A stretch of DNA of 64,000 nucleotides from Aricia agestis (GCF_905147365.1 NC_056412.1:18654001-18718000), one strand, 5' to 3'; counted from the first letter of the stretch, positions 44,084 to 56,417 are shown. Notes: a model not told the origin generated them from the letters alone. Numbers and translations: made by a program.

Positions 44084-44360
44084 CGACGACCTTTGTGGCT
44101 TAGTGGTTGAGAGTGTTATCGGCGCTCAAGCCAGCGGGTTCAAATCCCGCTGACGGAACAAAAAGTTATCGATGTTCCTGGGTCTTGAATGTGTATTACA
44201 TATTATGTGTATAATATAATTAAAATCTTAAATATACATGTATAGTATAAAAGTATTAAATATAATTATTTCCGTTGTTTGGTACCCGTAACACAATTAG
44301 TCCTTCAGGCCTTAGCAGGGGCCCAGACTGGCGTGGTGTGAAGCGTCCATAGATAATATT
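44084..44360 (+). mobile_element. tRNA-derived SINE, copy 1
   Basis: The tRNA-like head has box A TGGCTTAGTGG (44096-44106) and box B GGTTCAAATCC (44137-44147), the internal pol III promoter. Downstream come a shared body (gacggaacaaaaagttatcg...) and the tail 'gtggtgtgaagcgtcCatag'. The same body follows the head at 62974-63242 and, reversed and head-less, at 54741-54862. It is therefore a SINE, not a tRNA gene. Confidence 0.85.
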
Positions 44361-44520
44361 AAATTATATTTTGCTCGTAATTGCAATGCGGAGCAAGCGG
44401 CGGCAATATTGCAGGGGTCGGGAATCAAACCATCAATGCTGCAGGCTGCAGCCCAGGCCATGGCCAGGGCTTCCATTACTGACTCTATCTTTGTTGGTTT
44501 TACCGCCTTTCTTCGCCGGT

Positions 44521-44597
44521 TTACATTTATATTCTAATCCAGTATTCCAATCCAGGGCTAGATTACTATTGGATTACCTAATGTAAACGGACACTGG
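44521..44597. mobile_element. Fragment of the ATCCAGCGCTGGAT MITE family
   Basis: 'ggtttacatttatattctaatccagtattcc' to 'attacctaatgtaaacggacactgg': the ends TTTACATT/AATGTAAA are inverted. See 30339 and 54368. Confidence 0.5.
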
Positions 44598-44626
44598 GAT
44601 GCAATATATATTTACATATTATATGC

Positions 44627-45056
44627 ATATTTTTTTATAAAATAAAGGAGCAAACGAGCAAACGGGTCACGGAAAGCAACTTCTGTCGCCCATGGACACT
44701 CGAACATCAGAAGAGCTGCAGGTGAGTTGTAAGCCTTTTAAGAGGGAATAGGGTATAGAGTAGGGGAGGAAAACGAGCAAACGGGTCACCTCATGGAAAG
44801 CCACTTCCGTCGCCCATGAACACTCGCAGCATCAGAAGAGATGCAGGTGCGTTACCGGCCTTTGAAGAGGGAATAGGGTAATAGGGGAGGGTAGGGAAGG
44901 GTAGGAAAGGGAATAGGGTAGGGGATTGGGCCTCCGGTAAACTCACTCACTCGGCGAAACACAGCGCAAGCGCTGTTTCACGCCGGTTTTCTGTGAGAAC
45001 GTGGTATTTCTCAAGTAGAGCCGGCCCATTCGTGCCGAAGCATGGCTCTCCCACGT
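44627..45056 (-). mobile_element. GC-rich retroposon, copy e, with doubled tail
   Basis: Two tail segments in the same orientation (44627-44765 and 44766-44890) precede one complete middle and head (to ACGT 45053-45056). Either one copy inserted into the tail of another or a tandem duplication occurred. Confidence 0.75.
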
Positions 45057-45097
45057 CAAATCTACTTCATTTGGTCAGTTTATGTGTGCAGTTTATG

Positions 45098-45290
45098 TAG
45101 CTGTTACCCATCGGCTGGGTTCAAACCATAAAGTTAATATATTCCGCTAGGTATATTAACTTTATAGTTTAAACCAAGCCGACAGGTCACAACATACACA
45201 CATTTTGGTCGCCGCGTGTTATGTCAACATAACGCGACCAAAATATGCAGGTATGACTCAACTTCTCTGACAGTACATTAGCGCATAATA
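45098..45290. mobile_element. Palindromic MITE fragment
   Basis: 45114-45187 is a near-perfect palindrome around 'tattccgctaggtata' (arms CGGCTGGGTTCAAACCATAA and complement). It is followed by GTTATGTCAACATAAC and 'gcgaccaaaatatgcagg', which recur at about 9130, 35695 and 58850. Confidence 0.55.
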
Positions 45291-45695
45291 TTTACAGCTG
45301 GAAATATGAAGCTGCTTCAACAAACGTAAAATAAGCGAGACATGTCTATTGCAAGGGCGAGCCAATTTCATATTTGCAGCTTCGGAATGCTTTCTTGTAA
45401 AAGAAATCGTTCGCCGTCAAAGAATAAACAAATTAAAAGAGATACCTTTTAATTTAATCGCGTGAAAAATGGTATAAAAGGTTTCCCTTTGATGGTCCGT
45501 GGAGCGACTTTTTTTTATTTTTTACACCATAATCTGATTTTTGCTAAAACGTTCGGTCGGCTTCCATTAATTCATGAACAGAAAGGACAACGAAAACATT
45601 GAGGGACACGGTAAACCGATCGGCTGCCCTTTCCCGTGGCTTTACCGACCCAGTGTTATTGTGGGCATTGATACTTCACCTTTTTATAAAACCTT

Positions 45696-45937
45696 AAAGC
45701 TGGTTTCAGACTACGCTATAGTATATAGCTCATAGCACAAGAATATCGCGCACCATATTATGTAGCGTATAGCAAGACAATAATAATATTATTACATAAT
45801 AGTACAGTACAGTGTGAACGTATCCATAACATATTATGTATGGTGCGCGATATTTTTGTGCTATGAGCTATATTATACTATATGCTATTATACTATTATA
45901 ATAGCATAATATTATAGCGTAGTCTGAAACCAGCTTT
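45696..45937. mobile_element. Foldback MITE
   Basis: AAAGCTGGTTTCAGACTACG at the left end pairs with the right end; GCTCATAGCACAA and the 'atatcgcgcaccata' segment also have complements, so nearly the whole 242 bp folds on itself. Confidence 0.75.
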
Positions 45938-46616
45938 ACGAACGCGTTACTTTTTCTGCAGCTGCATTTGGCTTTTTTTTATCTTGTCTAAGTTATACTG
46001 TAACTAGCTGATGCTGACAGCAACTTTTGCTCAGAAATTATTTTACCGCTCGATAATAGCGTAATAGATTATCGTGATAAAAACGTTTCGTTCTTTCCAG
46101 AGCATATCGATGGCCCCAACGAATAAACGTGCAAGAGCTCTTACCTAAAAAAATGATTGATTTTTCGTTTGCATAGACTATGATACACCTATGTAATTTT
46201 TTTTTTTTTTTTGACTTAAAATAACGATTTTATAGCAATGTAAACCTTTATTGTACGGAAAAAATAATAACATATATCACATTAAAAATAAAACATGCGC
46301 TTATTGCAGATTATTTGTTTATTTGAGTTCACCAGAATAAACGTGTTAAAACAATCTGGCACTCGTGTCTATCTTTTCCTTTGGGTTATAACTCTTGCAC
46401 GATTATTCGTGTAAAAATGCAAGCGACTTCTATCACTAATGCCTCATTGCAGATGGCGAAACTTTGAATATAATGATCACAGCTATTCTATTAATGTATG
46501 TAGTGTAATGCTGTGTCATACTGTTGAATAAACGTTATTATTATTATCTTTTACTAACTTCTCTTGTCTTTTCTGTTTTTATAAAGGTTTTTCGAAGAGC
46601 TATTGTAAAGTTTATC

Positions 46617-48210
46617 ACAAGAGCTGCTGGTGAGTTGCCGATCTTTTTAAGAGGGAATACGCTCTCTCCTTGAAGGTTTGCAGGTCGTATTGGTCCGGAA
46701 ATACTGCTGGTGGCAGTTCATTCCAAAATTTACAGTGTGCGGCAGAAAGTTACGCGAAAAAAGCACGGTGGAAGACTGCCACTCATCAAGGTTATGAGGA
46801 TGGTGTATTTTTAACGTGGAACGATGGTGAAAAGTTGCAGGAGGTACCTATGATTCCGAACAATTCCTCAGAGCATACAACCGATTGAAGATGCAGAGTG
46901 AAGCTATAAACATCTCGGCGTAAATCCAAGGGGTCCAGCCTGTTTCGCCGTTAGCCAACAATCCGAGCGGCCCTTCGTTGGATACGATCCAAAGGGATTT
47001 GTTGGTATTTTGGGGTCCATGCCCAGATATGAGAACTGCAGTATTCCATATAAGGCCAAACCTGCACCTTGTAGAGTTGCAGGCATTGGTCCAGACTGAA
47101 ATACTGTCTCGTCATGTTAAGAACAGAATCAGAAAAGTATCATCTACCCCATCCAGAGACTTTCTCCTGTGAATTCTCTATTTTAGACATATTAAGTTCG
47201 TTTCGACTCTCGATGATATTTAGCCGAGAAATATGGTGGAAGCCGGTAGATAGGGCATCACCTGTACTATCACCCGCATAGCAATAAATGCCATTGGAAT
47301 GTAACATGTCATTGATCTGCCAAAAAACTTGTGACCTATTTGCATAAATTCTCGGGAAGCCCATATTATGATAGAAGCTTTGAAAGCAGCGCTTTATGCC
47401 AAACCCGATCAAAGGCCTGCGCAATTACCAAACTAACAGCCAATGCCTCTCCTCTCCACACAATCAACTAAGCCCAACGATGAGTTTGGTACGCTAAGAG
47501 ATAACCAGCCAAGCGACCCATACTGTTTGTCGTGTTTGTCGCTTTCGAATCGAAAGAGCTGATAATGTATTTTCATTATCTTCGAGATGACGGAGGTTTT
47601 AGCAATTATTGGTCTGTAGTTGGAAGGATTTGAGAGGTCACCTTTTTTTGGGGATCGAGTACACTAAGGCTGTCTTCTAAGAAGCCGGGACAATACCAGA
47701 AGAGTAGGAGAACCAAAAACGACGAGTAAGACCGGAGTTAAGACCGGAGCCAACACTTTTTCAACACAATAGGAGGGATTCCGTCAGGCCCACTCGACTT
47801 TTGGATATCAAGGGCACGCAGGGCTATTCACACTGAGCAACCTATTACCTAATATTCAACATGATGCCCCTGCATCGTGGTATGATCGGCGGTTTTTATC
47901 CCAAGGTCATCAAGGGTCGAGTTTGACGCAAGGAGCTTACCCAGAAGATCGTCTTTGTATTTTGCGTCGTGGGCCAACGATCCATTTCCTACTTGTAGGG
48001 ATGGTACGATGGCTTTCAAAAATATCCTTCAATAGCTTAGGCCAGAGACCAGAATTCACGGGTTCCCAAAGGAAGGCACTCGAGTCTCTCACCAATACTA
48101 TTAACGCGCTGTTTCTTTGCCCGATTGATCTCTCTCTTGAAGGATCTATAGGCAAGGTTGTACTCCATTTTATAATAATTATGTATGTCCACGCATAGAC
48201 GCGAGGTAGG
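46617..48210 (-). pseudogene. Decayed LINE reverse transcriptase (minus strand)
   Basis: On the minus strand: 47630-47601 reads NPSNYRPIIA (the conserved N-Y-R-P-I of LINE reverse transcriptases), 47280-47269 reads YAGD where active enzymes have the catalytic Y/F-A-D-D, and 46900-46660 matches the ORF2 C-terminus and 3' tail of the plus-strand copy at 63640-63970. Frames are broken several times, so it is not functional. The 3' end is at about 46617, within the composite element; the 5' end fades near 48210. The class is jockey/CR1-like, an inference from the motifs. Confidence 0.75.
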
Positions 48211-48287
48211 TCAATATTTATCAACAACAAGAATAGGTCAACAATATTTTTACTGAACCGTCAACAAGAAAATATTAGCTAACTAGA

Positions 48288-48650
48288 CGTTCCACGCGGC
48301 CTCGCCCGCATAAATGAGAAATTTTACAGAAACCGTACATTTTCCCGCAAAAATAGCCTATGTTCTTTCACATCATGTTGTACTCTAGATCTGTGCCAAA
48401 TAACTTAAAAATTCATCCGGTAGTTCGCGAGATAAGCGCCCTCAAATAATTTTCCTGGATTTTTCTTTATTTTCATATGTTTCTTCGCTTCTATTCGTCT
48501 TAGAGTCATAATTTATAGTTTATAGCCTTCCTCGATAAATGAACCATGTAAAAACAAAATAATTTTTCAAATCGGACCAGTAGTCCCAGAGATTAGCGCG
48601 TTCAAACAAACAAACTCTTCTACTTTATAACAGTAGTATAGATTTACATT
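48288..48650 (-). mobile_element. Helitron-like element inside the composite element
   Basis: Left CTAGACGTTCCACGCGGCCT (complemented end), right 'ttataacagtagtatagattt'. It contains the complement of the GCGCTAATCTC module at about 48588-48602. Confidence 0.55.
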
Positions 48651-49140
48651 TTATACCATACATTAATAAGTTCGTATTACATAAATAATGAATCAACTTC
48701 TTAACACTAATATACGGGCTTTTATCTTTACAAACATGTAAAAGCAACAAAATATACAAGAATAAGCGTGTAAATGACCAGAGCATGGCTCAGGAGGAAA
48801 AAAATATACGTGGAATAACCATGCAACATTTCACTGCACTTGTTAAAACTTCATTTATGACACGAATAAACGTGCATTGATACAATAGTGTTAACAAGTC
48901 ACATATTATTCACTAGAATAATAATTTAATATGGTTTTTCTTAAATATGTAGTAAAACGTTAATATTTGATTCTTAATAAATATATGAGCTGGAAGATAT
49001 TTTTTTTACCTTTAATTTGATTATGCATTATATTTGTCTATTTATTATGTAGTCAAAGTTAGTGGTTCCAAACGTTTTTTTGGCTTCCTGAAAAGTTGTC
49101 TTTTTTCGATTGCACGTTTATTCGTTGGGGCCATCGATAT

Positions 49141-49940
49141 AGTCGATTCAGTGGTTACGTGTAAAGTACCAACAGATAGACAAACGGATACACAGATAAA
49201 CACTTAACAGTCAGACAGATTGACAGACAGATAAGCAGATAGTCGAACTAATAATGGCACACAGATAGACACGCGGATTAACGTTACAAAAATATGATTC
49301 CCATTTCATAGTGAATTTCTGGCATTGTAAAATCGATTTTTCGTCCTCTCTGCTCGTCCTCAAATAGTCTATGGCGGTATAGAACGCCCGCAGTTCGAGA
49401 GCTAAGTAAATAGAGCACATTCGCAAAGTTATTTTAAACTTATGCATGTTCGTAGCCTGCAACTGATAGAATTCGCTTTTTATGTTTCGAATCAAGTGTT
49501 TCCACAGTAGTTTAAAGACTTTCTGGTATATTCCTTTCGAATTATACTACGCTTTACTATTCATAAAATGTATTCGTTATCAATAAAATTGCATTTTCTT
49601 AGTACATCTGAATACTTTTAAGGGTAAACTGTTTTGACTATATATTGTTGCTATTCAAGCAGTTCCGATTTCAATTAAATTTTTTAATATAGATACCCCC
49701 GAATTATATATATAATAGATTGAATCCCGGAGAAGAATATAAGATTTGGTGAAACCATACGAATAATAAAAACTAAGGAAACGTAATTCTCGTACTTCAA
49801 GCGTTTTGAATTCCTTTTCACACACTAAAATATTATGGCAATAGCAACTTGCCAGTTACAAAACACTTGTTACCAAATAAAGCAGTTGACAATAATTGTC
49901 ACTTGTACGTGTATAAAAACACAAAATGTCGTACCGAATA
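49141..49940. other. No recognisable feature
   Basis: Contains only short AGAC-rich tracts (49190-49235). The 94-codon minus frame at 49211-49495 has no recognisable domain. Confidence 0.5.
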
Positions 49941-50299
49941 CGTGGGAGAGCCATGCTTCGGCATGAATGGGCCGGCTCGACCGGATAAATACCACGTTCT
50001 CACAGAAAACCGGCGTGAAACAGCGCTTGCGCTGTTTCACGCCGAGTGAGTGAGTTCACCGGAGGCCCAATCCCCTAACCCCTATTCCCTTCCCTACCCT
50101 CAACTATTCCTTTCCCTTGCCTACCCTCAACTATTCCTTTTCCTTCCCTACCCTCCCCTATTACCCTATTCCCTCTTAAAAGGTCGGCAACGCACTTGCA
50201 GCTCTTCTGATGCTGCGAGTGTCCATGGGCGACGGAAGTTGCTTTCCATCAGGTGACCCGTTTGCTCATTTGCCCCCTTATTTCATAAAAAAAAAAAAG
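49941..50299 (+). mobile_element. GC-rich non-autonomous retroposon, copy f
   Basis: Full-length plus-strand copy: CGTGGGAGAGCCATGCTTCG to an A-run at 50287-50299, with an expanded TTCCC-type middle. The open frame through it ends with the same LLKGRQRTCSSSDAASVHGR string as the LINE C-terminus. Confidence 0.85.
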
Positions 50300-50850
50300 A
50301 ATACATACATAAAGTATATGTATTCGGGTCACATTTTATAGACCCGTGGACAAAATTTTTGACACACTTCTCTTCCTTAGTTTTTATTATTCGTAGGTGA
50401 AACCAGCTTTACAATGTACAGTTTTTACGTTTTAATTTTTTAAACAAACTTCTAGTAAGTATTGTTTTTTTTTACTTTAATGAGGCAATTAAAACCTCAT
50501 TGTTTTTGCGTGTTTTTGTGGATATTTTCCTTCTTTGCTAAAATACTTCAGTGAGATTCCCCTTCGACGCCTCCAAGTTAAAGAATTAAGAACTTGTTTA
50601 CTTTTTATTCGATCCCTACAATTTTTCCTTCAAATACATTAATAAGCTTAATTTCTTAATTAAGCACCGAATCAAAGAACCTTTTACGTTTATTTACGGT
50701 TTTTTGTCCAAAACGAAGCTTTTTAAATAACAAAAACCTATGTCATATTATAATTATTATATATTTATGTTTGTGGTTACATAATAAAATAGGTCTGAAT
50801 AGTGATAAATTAGACAGTAGATTTAACGTTCAAACACAGTATTTATTATC

Positions 50851-51184
50851 AAAAAAAAAAAACTCCCACACCGGTTTAGGTGACGGTGGCCGGCTTCATT
50901 GAAACCAGGACAGTTACGCAGGAGTAATTTTTATAGTGCCCAAGTGTGTGCGCAGTACACAATGCACTCTCTTCCTTTTACTTTCATAACCCAGTGGGAC
51001 GGACAACCGACAGGACTGGCGAAAGATCAGGTGCAGGACCGACTTTTTTACATGCCCATCCGACGCATGGATCATCAGGTGAATTGTCCTAACCAAACTT
51101 GGAAATAAGATGTTTCCTACGCGGGAATCGAACCCACGACCAGTCAAGAGCCACGCTCTAAGCCACTGGACCACGGAGGCGTTA
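50851..51184 (-). mobile_element. tRNA-derived SINE of a second family
   Basis: On the minus strand the head has box A (tggtccagtggct, within 51163-51176) and box B GGTTCGATTCC (51134-51124). The body continues to ACCGGTGTGGGAGTT and a T-run of 11-12 bases at 50851-50862 (A-run on plus), which could act as a pol III terminator. The body differs from the SINE at 44084. The 86-codon minus frame inside is not a gene. Confidence 0.75.
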
Positions 51185-51350
51185 ATTTATGGCGCGGAAA
51201 CCATACATTTTTCCTGGATAAAAAATATCCTATGTCCTTTTCCGGGACTGAAAGTATGTCCATAACAAATTCCAGCACAATCGGTTCAGCGGTTTGGGCA
51301 TGAATATGTATTAGACAGACACACTTGCGGATTCATAATATTAGTAAGTA
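51185..51350 (-). mobile_element. Helitron-like fragment
   Basis: 'tggcgcggaaaccatacattt', 'aaaaatatcctatgtcctttt', 'agcggtttgggcatgaatatg', then 'cataatattagtaagta' at the right: the same order as other complemented copies. Confidence 0.45.
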
Positions 51351-53267
51351 CTCTGAACGTCAATTCTACGTTCATGATATCTGCCACAGGTTTTTGGAAG
51401 GAGGGGTCGGTTTTTTCTTACCCCGGTCATTTCGGGTACGCTTATCTCAGGTTTCATTTTTCAAATTATGTATTTTGTTGAAAAAAGCTTTTGAGTTAAA
51501 GATCTTTATGTATGTATGTGACCTACCCAGTGAAAATCTCGCGGGAAAATTATGATCATTACTTAATATATAAGTATCATTTTTCCATTGAATTCAACTC
51601 TATACCAACGCCATTCTAAAGTAGTTCAGAAGTTTCCGCGCCTTTTTATTAAGAACAACCAAATATTATTTACATAATTTTATAGCGGAATGTTGTCGAC
51701 AAAGTTACATCTATGATATTGATACTTCGTAGACTACTACACTTTTTGGTGGTTTATGTTTCACGGCAATATATTTTATACCCTGTACAATATATTATAA
51801 TACAGTAAAATAAGTGCAAGAAAAGAGTATAATTTTATTACCTACTGCTGTGAATGTTGCATCTGAACCAGGCATGAAACTAACACTATTATTCATAATA
51901 TATTTTGCTAACTTGCAAATATGGAAAAACGTCTGTAGTCGATGCAGTCGTTTACCAATAACAATCATTTGGTCGAGTCGGAATTTCGCCTTTGTTTTCT
52001 AAAGCGATAGTCTACAGTAAAATAATTTAATAAGTGTTCACTATAATGAAGATACTCATAGTACGTCAAACGCAAAATGAATATCAACATAGCTTTTAAT
52101 ATTAAAATTATGTACAGATCCAAAAATAGAGTTTATTAAATTTACCTTTTTTCGCTTTGATCATAAAAAGAAAGTTTTATGTTTAATTTTAAAACGCCCG
52201 TAGCTGCGAAACGCTTTCAGTCACACTGGTGACTAACAGTTTAACGTGACTTAACCTGAGTTCATTTATAAACTAACCAGGAAATTAGTAGATGGATTAG
52301 CTGATGTCGCCATCCATATTTTACTAAAACGAATGAAAGACCAAATAATTATTTATAACTATTAAAAATATATTATGCATCATAACAATAATACTATAAC
52401 GCATAGACTCGATCGTTATAATATCTTTTTTTATAAATTTTAAAATTATTTACCTACAAACTTCAAAATTACAATTTAGAGATCCAATCCAGCGCTGGAT
52501 TACTTTTAGAAAAATGTAAATGGGCACTTTTAAATCGACATTCGTAAAACACAATGGTGGCCTTATTACTAATTACTAATTTCAGCCAGGCAAACACGGG
52601 TAGAGGATAATATATTATAGTTTAGTGAAACCTAGAAAATCCACCATCTCACATTACAGATAATATTTGGCCATTTTCATACATTCGCTCTCTACATAGA
52701 GATTCATCAAAACGAGACAAAAACATCTCATTTCTTTATAAATAGCGCTTGTAACAAAAAATATATTTTCTTTATTCACCCTCCATAAACCAGATGTAAG
52801 CTAAACTCGTTTCCTGAAACTCTATCCTAATTTATTTAAGCTCTCAGCCCCGCCGTTTTATTTGTAAATTATAAGCTTTTTCTATTAACCTTTTGAAGTT
52901 CTCCTTTGAACTTTATCTGAAACGTGCTTTAAATTTTATTTAATGCTCTTTCCTATATTTATTTTGTACAAATATAATATTAACTGAAAGTCTTTGTTGT
53001 TAGATTTATAGTTATTATTTAAGCCTTTATGACCATTTTCAGAAAACTGATTCTATAATAAAATGAATTTATTCTTCTTGACAATCTCAAGGATAGTAAA
53101 CAATTATATAAAATATAAATAGCAAGTATTAAGCCTACACAGAATAGTGTCATGTATTTTAATATTTTTATTGTTGTTTTGTGGCATGAGTAGCATGAAG
53201 ACGATGTTACCGTCACTTTTGGACACACAGTGAGTCACTTTAAAATTATTGAAACCTATTGTTGACT
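51351..53267. other. Intergenic, mostly featureless
   Basis: AT-rich, with a 45-bp fragment of the ATCCAGCGCTGGAT family at 52485-52530. No supported gene. Confidence 0.6.
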
Positions 53268-53452
53268 AGATGACGCCCGCAACTCCGTTGCGCCAAAACT
53301 CGTTTATTGCGTGGGAACGGTACATTTTCCCGGGACAAAAAGTATCTCCATGCTAAATTTCAGCAAAATCGGTTCAGCGGATTGGGCGTGAAGAGGTAAC
53401 AGATAGACAGACAGACAGTGTCTGTCTGTCGCATTTATAATATTAGTATGGA
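53268..53452 (-). mobile_element. Helitron-like element with hairpin
   Basis: Left CTAGATGACGCCCGCAACTC, right gcatttataatattagtatg. The AGAC tract is here a palindrome (AGACAGACAGACAGTGTCTGTCTGTC region, 53405-53430). Confidence 0.55.
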
Positions 53453-53717
53453 AGTATGGATTAGAATCATATTTCGAATATGTTCCGACCACGCGGTCGG
53501 ATTTAGCTGGATCAGTGTTAGCCGTTATAACCTAAGCAAATTCCATCTGCAGCAGCTGCCTATGAATCAATTTATCTTATCTTTAATTTCTATACAAATA
53601 TAATATTTCCATACAAATATTATATATTTCAAGACACATTTTGTGTACATCTAAGCTACGAAAGATATGTTCCAAAGCAGACAAAATCTACAATGATAAT
53701 ATTCCATTGTACTTTTC

Positions 53718-54138
53718 AGGGTTCCGAGCCTAAAGGGCAAAAACGGGACTACATTACTTCGCTGGTTGACCGTCGATCTGTCTATCTGCTGGTGTACTTA
53801 TCTCGAGAATAGCGATATCTAGACAGTTTAAATTAATAAAAAAATATTATATGTTTTTCTTATTTTCAGATTAAACATTAATGGGGCTGCCATACTACGA
53901 ACGCGATTTTTGGCCATTGTTTTGCCGGATTTTATTAATTGGCAGGCAATTAAAATATAGTATTTTTTTATTTTTATATAGATGTTATATTATATAGATG
54001 TCTTAGACATGAGTCAGCCAAGGTGTGACGACGCGAGCCCTCACAGAGCTCGGCCTTTAGCTAGTAATATGAATAATTTAAATAATGATAGGGAACCCTT
54101 CGGACGCGAGTCGGACGCGCACTTGGCTGGTTTTTAGT
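53718..54138 (+). repeat. GGGTTCC repeat
   Basis: Starts agggttccgagcctaaaggg and ends 'cccttcggacgcgagtcgg...gcgcacttggctgg'. A short insertion or divergence with 'cgtgagggctcgcgtcg'-like sequence is present near 54030. Confidence 0.6.
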
Positions 54139-54367
54139 TTTCGTACTGTAAATCAGGTTTGGCTATCACCATTACTTTGTCTAGTCTAGATATCTAGACT
54201 AATATTGTCTGCTCAGCTTCAATCTCTACTGAAAGTGAAAAAGCACGTCTTGTTGTTAAGATTCAAATGTTGTAGTGAAATATATTCATGAAGTGTTGTT
54301 CAAAAACACAAAATACAAGGATGAAGATAAAATGTATTACAATATGTAAGTTTAATGGTACCAGTAT

Positions 54368-54497
54368 CCAGTGATGCAATCCAGCGCTGGATTTTCCATG
54401 CACTGGAATGGACCGAATTGCTTTTTTATGCATTCCAGTGGCCGTTTACACCATTGGATTGGATTGGAAGATTACTGGATTTGAATAATGTGAGCCG
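54368..54497. mobile_element. MITE of the ATCCAGCGCTGGAT family
   Basis: AATCCAGCGCTGGATTTTCC, 'atgcactggaatgg' / 'ccattcc' pairs and the right end 'tggatttgaataatgtgagcc' identify it as a sister of 30339-30640. Confidence 0.55.
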
Positions 54498-54617
54498 GCT
54501 ATAATAACAAAATGATAATTGTAATTTGCATGCTTTACGAGTATTAACATGACAGAGGCGCAAAATCAACGTTCAAATGTGCAAAATCACACTCGTAATA
54601 TAAACTAATATTATAAA

Positions 54618-55235
54618 GTCTATATCTATACTAATATTATAAAGCGGAAGAGTTTGCTATAGTATAAATTATCACGTAAAGACTATTAGGAGCGAAGAAA
54701 CAGAGGAAAATGTAAAAAAAACGGAAGAAAATATTTATATAATAATAATAATATCTATGGACGCTTCACACCACGTCAGTCTGGCCCCGTGGTAAGTACC
54801 TGACGGACTTGTGTTACGGGTACCAGACAATGGAAATATATTTAATACTTTTTATACTATACTTATATTTGAATGGGCATGGAAATATCTACCAAACTAC
54901 TGGACCAATGTTTATGTTATTTGGCATATCTATACTAATATTATAAAGCGGAAGAGTTTGTTTGTTTGTTTGTTTGAAAGCGCTAATCTCAGGAACTACT
55001 GGTTCGATTTGAAAAATTATTTCAGTGTTAGATAACTCATTTATCGAAGAAGGCGAAAAAAATATTTGAATGGGCTTATCTACCAAACTACTGGACCAAT
55101 GTTTATGTTATTTGGCACAAATATAGAGATAACCACGTAAAGAGGTGAAGATACATAGGCTATTTTTGCCGGAAAATGTACGGTTTCCGTTAAATTCCTA
55201 ATGTACGCGGGCGAAGCCGCGCGGACGTCTAGTTT
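54618..55235 (+). mobile_element. Nested Helitron-like block
   Basis: Two starts of TCTATACTAATATTATAAAG (54625 and 54929). The segment 'ctaccaaactactggaccaa...gttatttggca' is present twice (54888-54927 and 55079-55118), so a second, longer copy or an internal duplication is nested. A reversed piece of SINE (54741-54862) is inserted in the first part. Ends 'tacgcgggcgaagccgcgcg' and gacgtCTAG (55230-55233). Confidence 0.6.
54741..54862 (-). mobile_element. tRNA-derived SINE, head-less copy
   Basis: The complement matches the last 120 bp of the SINEs at 44084 and 62974 (tggacgcttcacaccacg ... ggtaccagacaatgg). Box A/B head is missing, as in 5'-truncated SINE insertions. It lies in a Helitron-like element. 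Confidence 0.65.
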
Positions 55236-56400
55236 TAAATATCTATCAAAACATGACAATGTTAAGTTAAAAAATTTACTTACATATTATAATAGTTTTC
55301 TGATTAGTATATATTTTTATGTAGATAGATTTTAGATTTTAGGTAGGTAAATGTAGGTACTTTTTAAATCTGAAAAAAGACACAGGATTAAGATAATGAC
55401 AGAAATGTTTTTTTAATGATTCCGATATTAAAATATTTAAACAAAAGTAATTTAAATACAATACACAGTTTGTGTGCTGATTTAAAAAAATCTAATGCAG
55501 GTAAAACCACGGGTAGGAGGACGAGGTGTCCATACATAAATAGTTGTCAAACCTACGTCAACGCGCGAATCTATTGGCAGCGAACACGCATAAAGTCGTA
55601 ACGCTACAAACACAATTTCGTTGGAGAACAAGTTTGCAGAGCATAATGTATGAAACGCTGCGGCTTTTGTTTAATGAATATCGTGTATATTATATTAGTA
55701 AATAACCCCCGGAACTCCGCTGCGACAAAACTCGTTTATCACGTCGGGACCGTACATTTTTCCGGGGTAAAAAGTATTATATCTCCTGTCCTGAAATCTA
55801 AATCAGCTCCATCCCAAATTTCAGGGAAATTAGCTCAGCGGTTTTGGGCATGAAAAGGTAACAGACAGATAGAAAGACAGCAAGTCGATTATATAGTAAG
55901 TAATTGTATGGATTATCATATTGTGATATCTGCTTCGGTAGAAGTTACTTGCACAATTTTGCAGAAAAACGGGTTATCACTTTATGCGTACTCGCTGTCG
56001 CTTTTATCTTTTCGTCGAAGTCGTCGAAATTTCTACTTTATCTTTTCTATCTAATCTTGCATGCTCTTAGTATTGCTACAGATCCAAGGAAGTGTTTGTA
56101 TAAAGTTGAATTTTTATATCATCTTGTTTAAGGTATGCTATTTCAACTAAATAATACAGGCTCTCCATTTTGTTTGTCTAAAAAACTGTTTGTTTAAGCT
56201 TAGTTGAATATCCATTTTTTCAATAAAAAAAAACATTTTCAGTTAATCAAAGTAAACGATTTTAATCAAATATTTAACTTTTACAGAATATTCCACATGA
56301 AAATCACAGCTAGATAGTTTAGAGAATTATTTCATATTGGAATTGAAGATTATGGGATTATTGCAATCAGACTGCTTCAGCACATCGTAAAGAATCGGAA
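55236..56400. other. Upstream of the first defensin gene; degraded Helitron
   Basis: A Helitron-like fragment is at about 55700-55905 ('ccccggaactccgctgcg...ttatatagtaag'). The rest is AT-rich with no supported gene. Confidence 0.5.
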
Positions 56401-56417
56401 TTCAATTGCTTTTTAAA

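Larger units (their letters stand above)
46104..49140. mobile_element. 3-kb composite element bounded by a perfect 31-bp TIR
   Basis: ATATCGATGGCCCCAACGAA opens a 31-bp repeat (46104-46134) whose exact complement ends the element (49110-49140). The motif ACGAATAAACGTG(C/T)A recurs in the outer parts: 46119, 46333, 46396 (reverse), 48758, 48861 and 49110 (reverse). Such subterminal repeats are usual transposase-binding sites in TIR transposons. The interior contains a reversed LINE (46617-48210) and a Helitron-like element (48288-48650), so the original element was about 1 kb. No transposase frame. Whether the flanking TA is the target duplication cannot be decided because the ends are ATAT. 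Confidence 0.65.

Noticed and set aside
44084..44160. Possible tRNA gene (box A and box B present)
   Set aside because: The same head and body recur at 62974; acceptor stem pairing is poor. It is a SINE head.
47923..48198. Plus-strand 91-codon frame
   Set aside because: It is antisense to the decayed minus-strand LINE and has no domain of its own.
51118..51184. Possible minus-strand tRNA gene
   Set aside because: The box A/B region leads into a 250-bp SINE body and the acceptor ends do not pair as in a tRNA.
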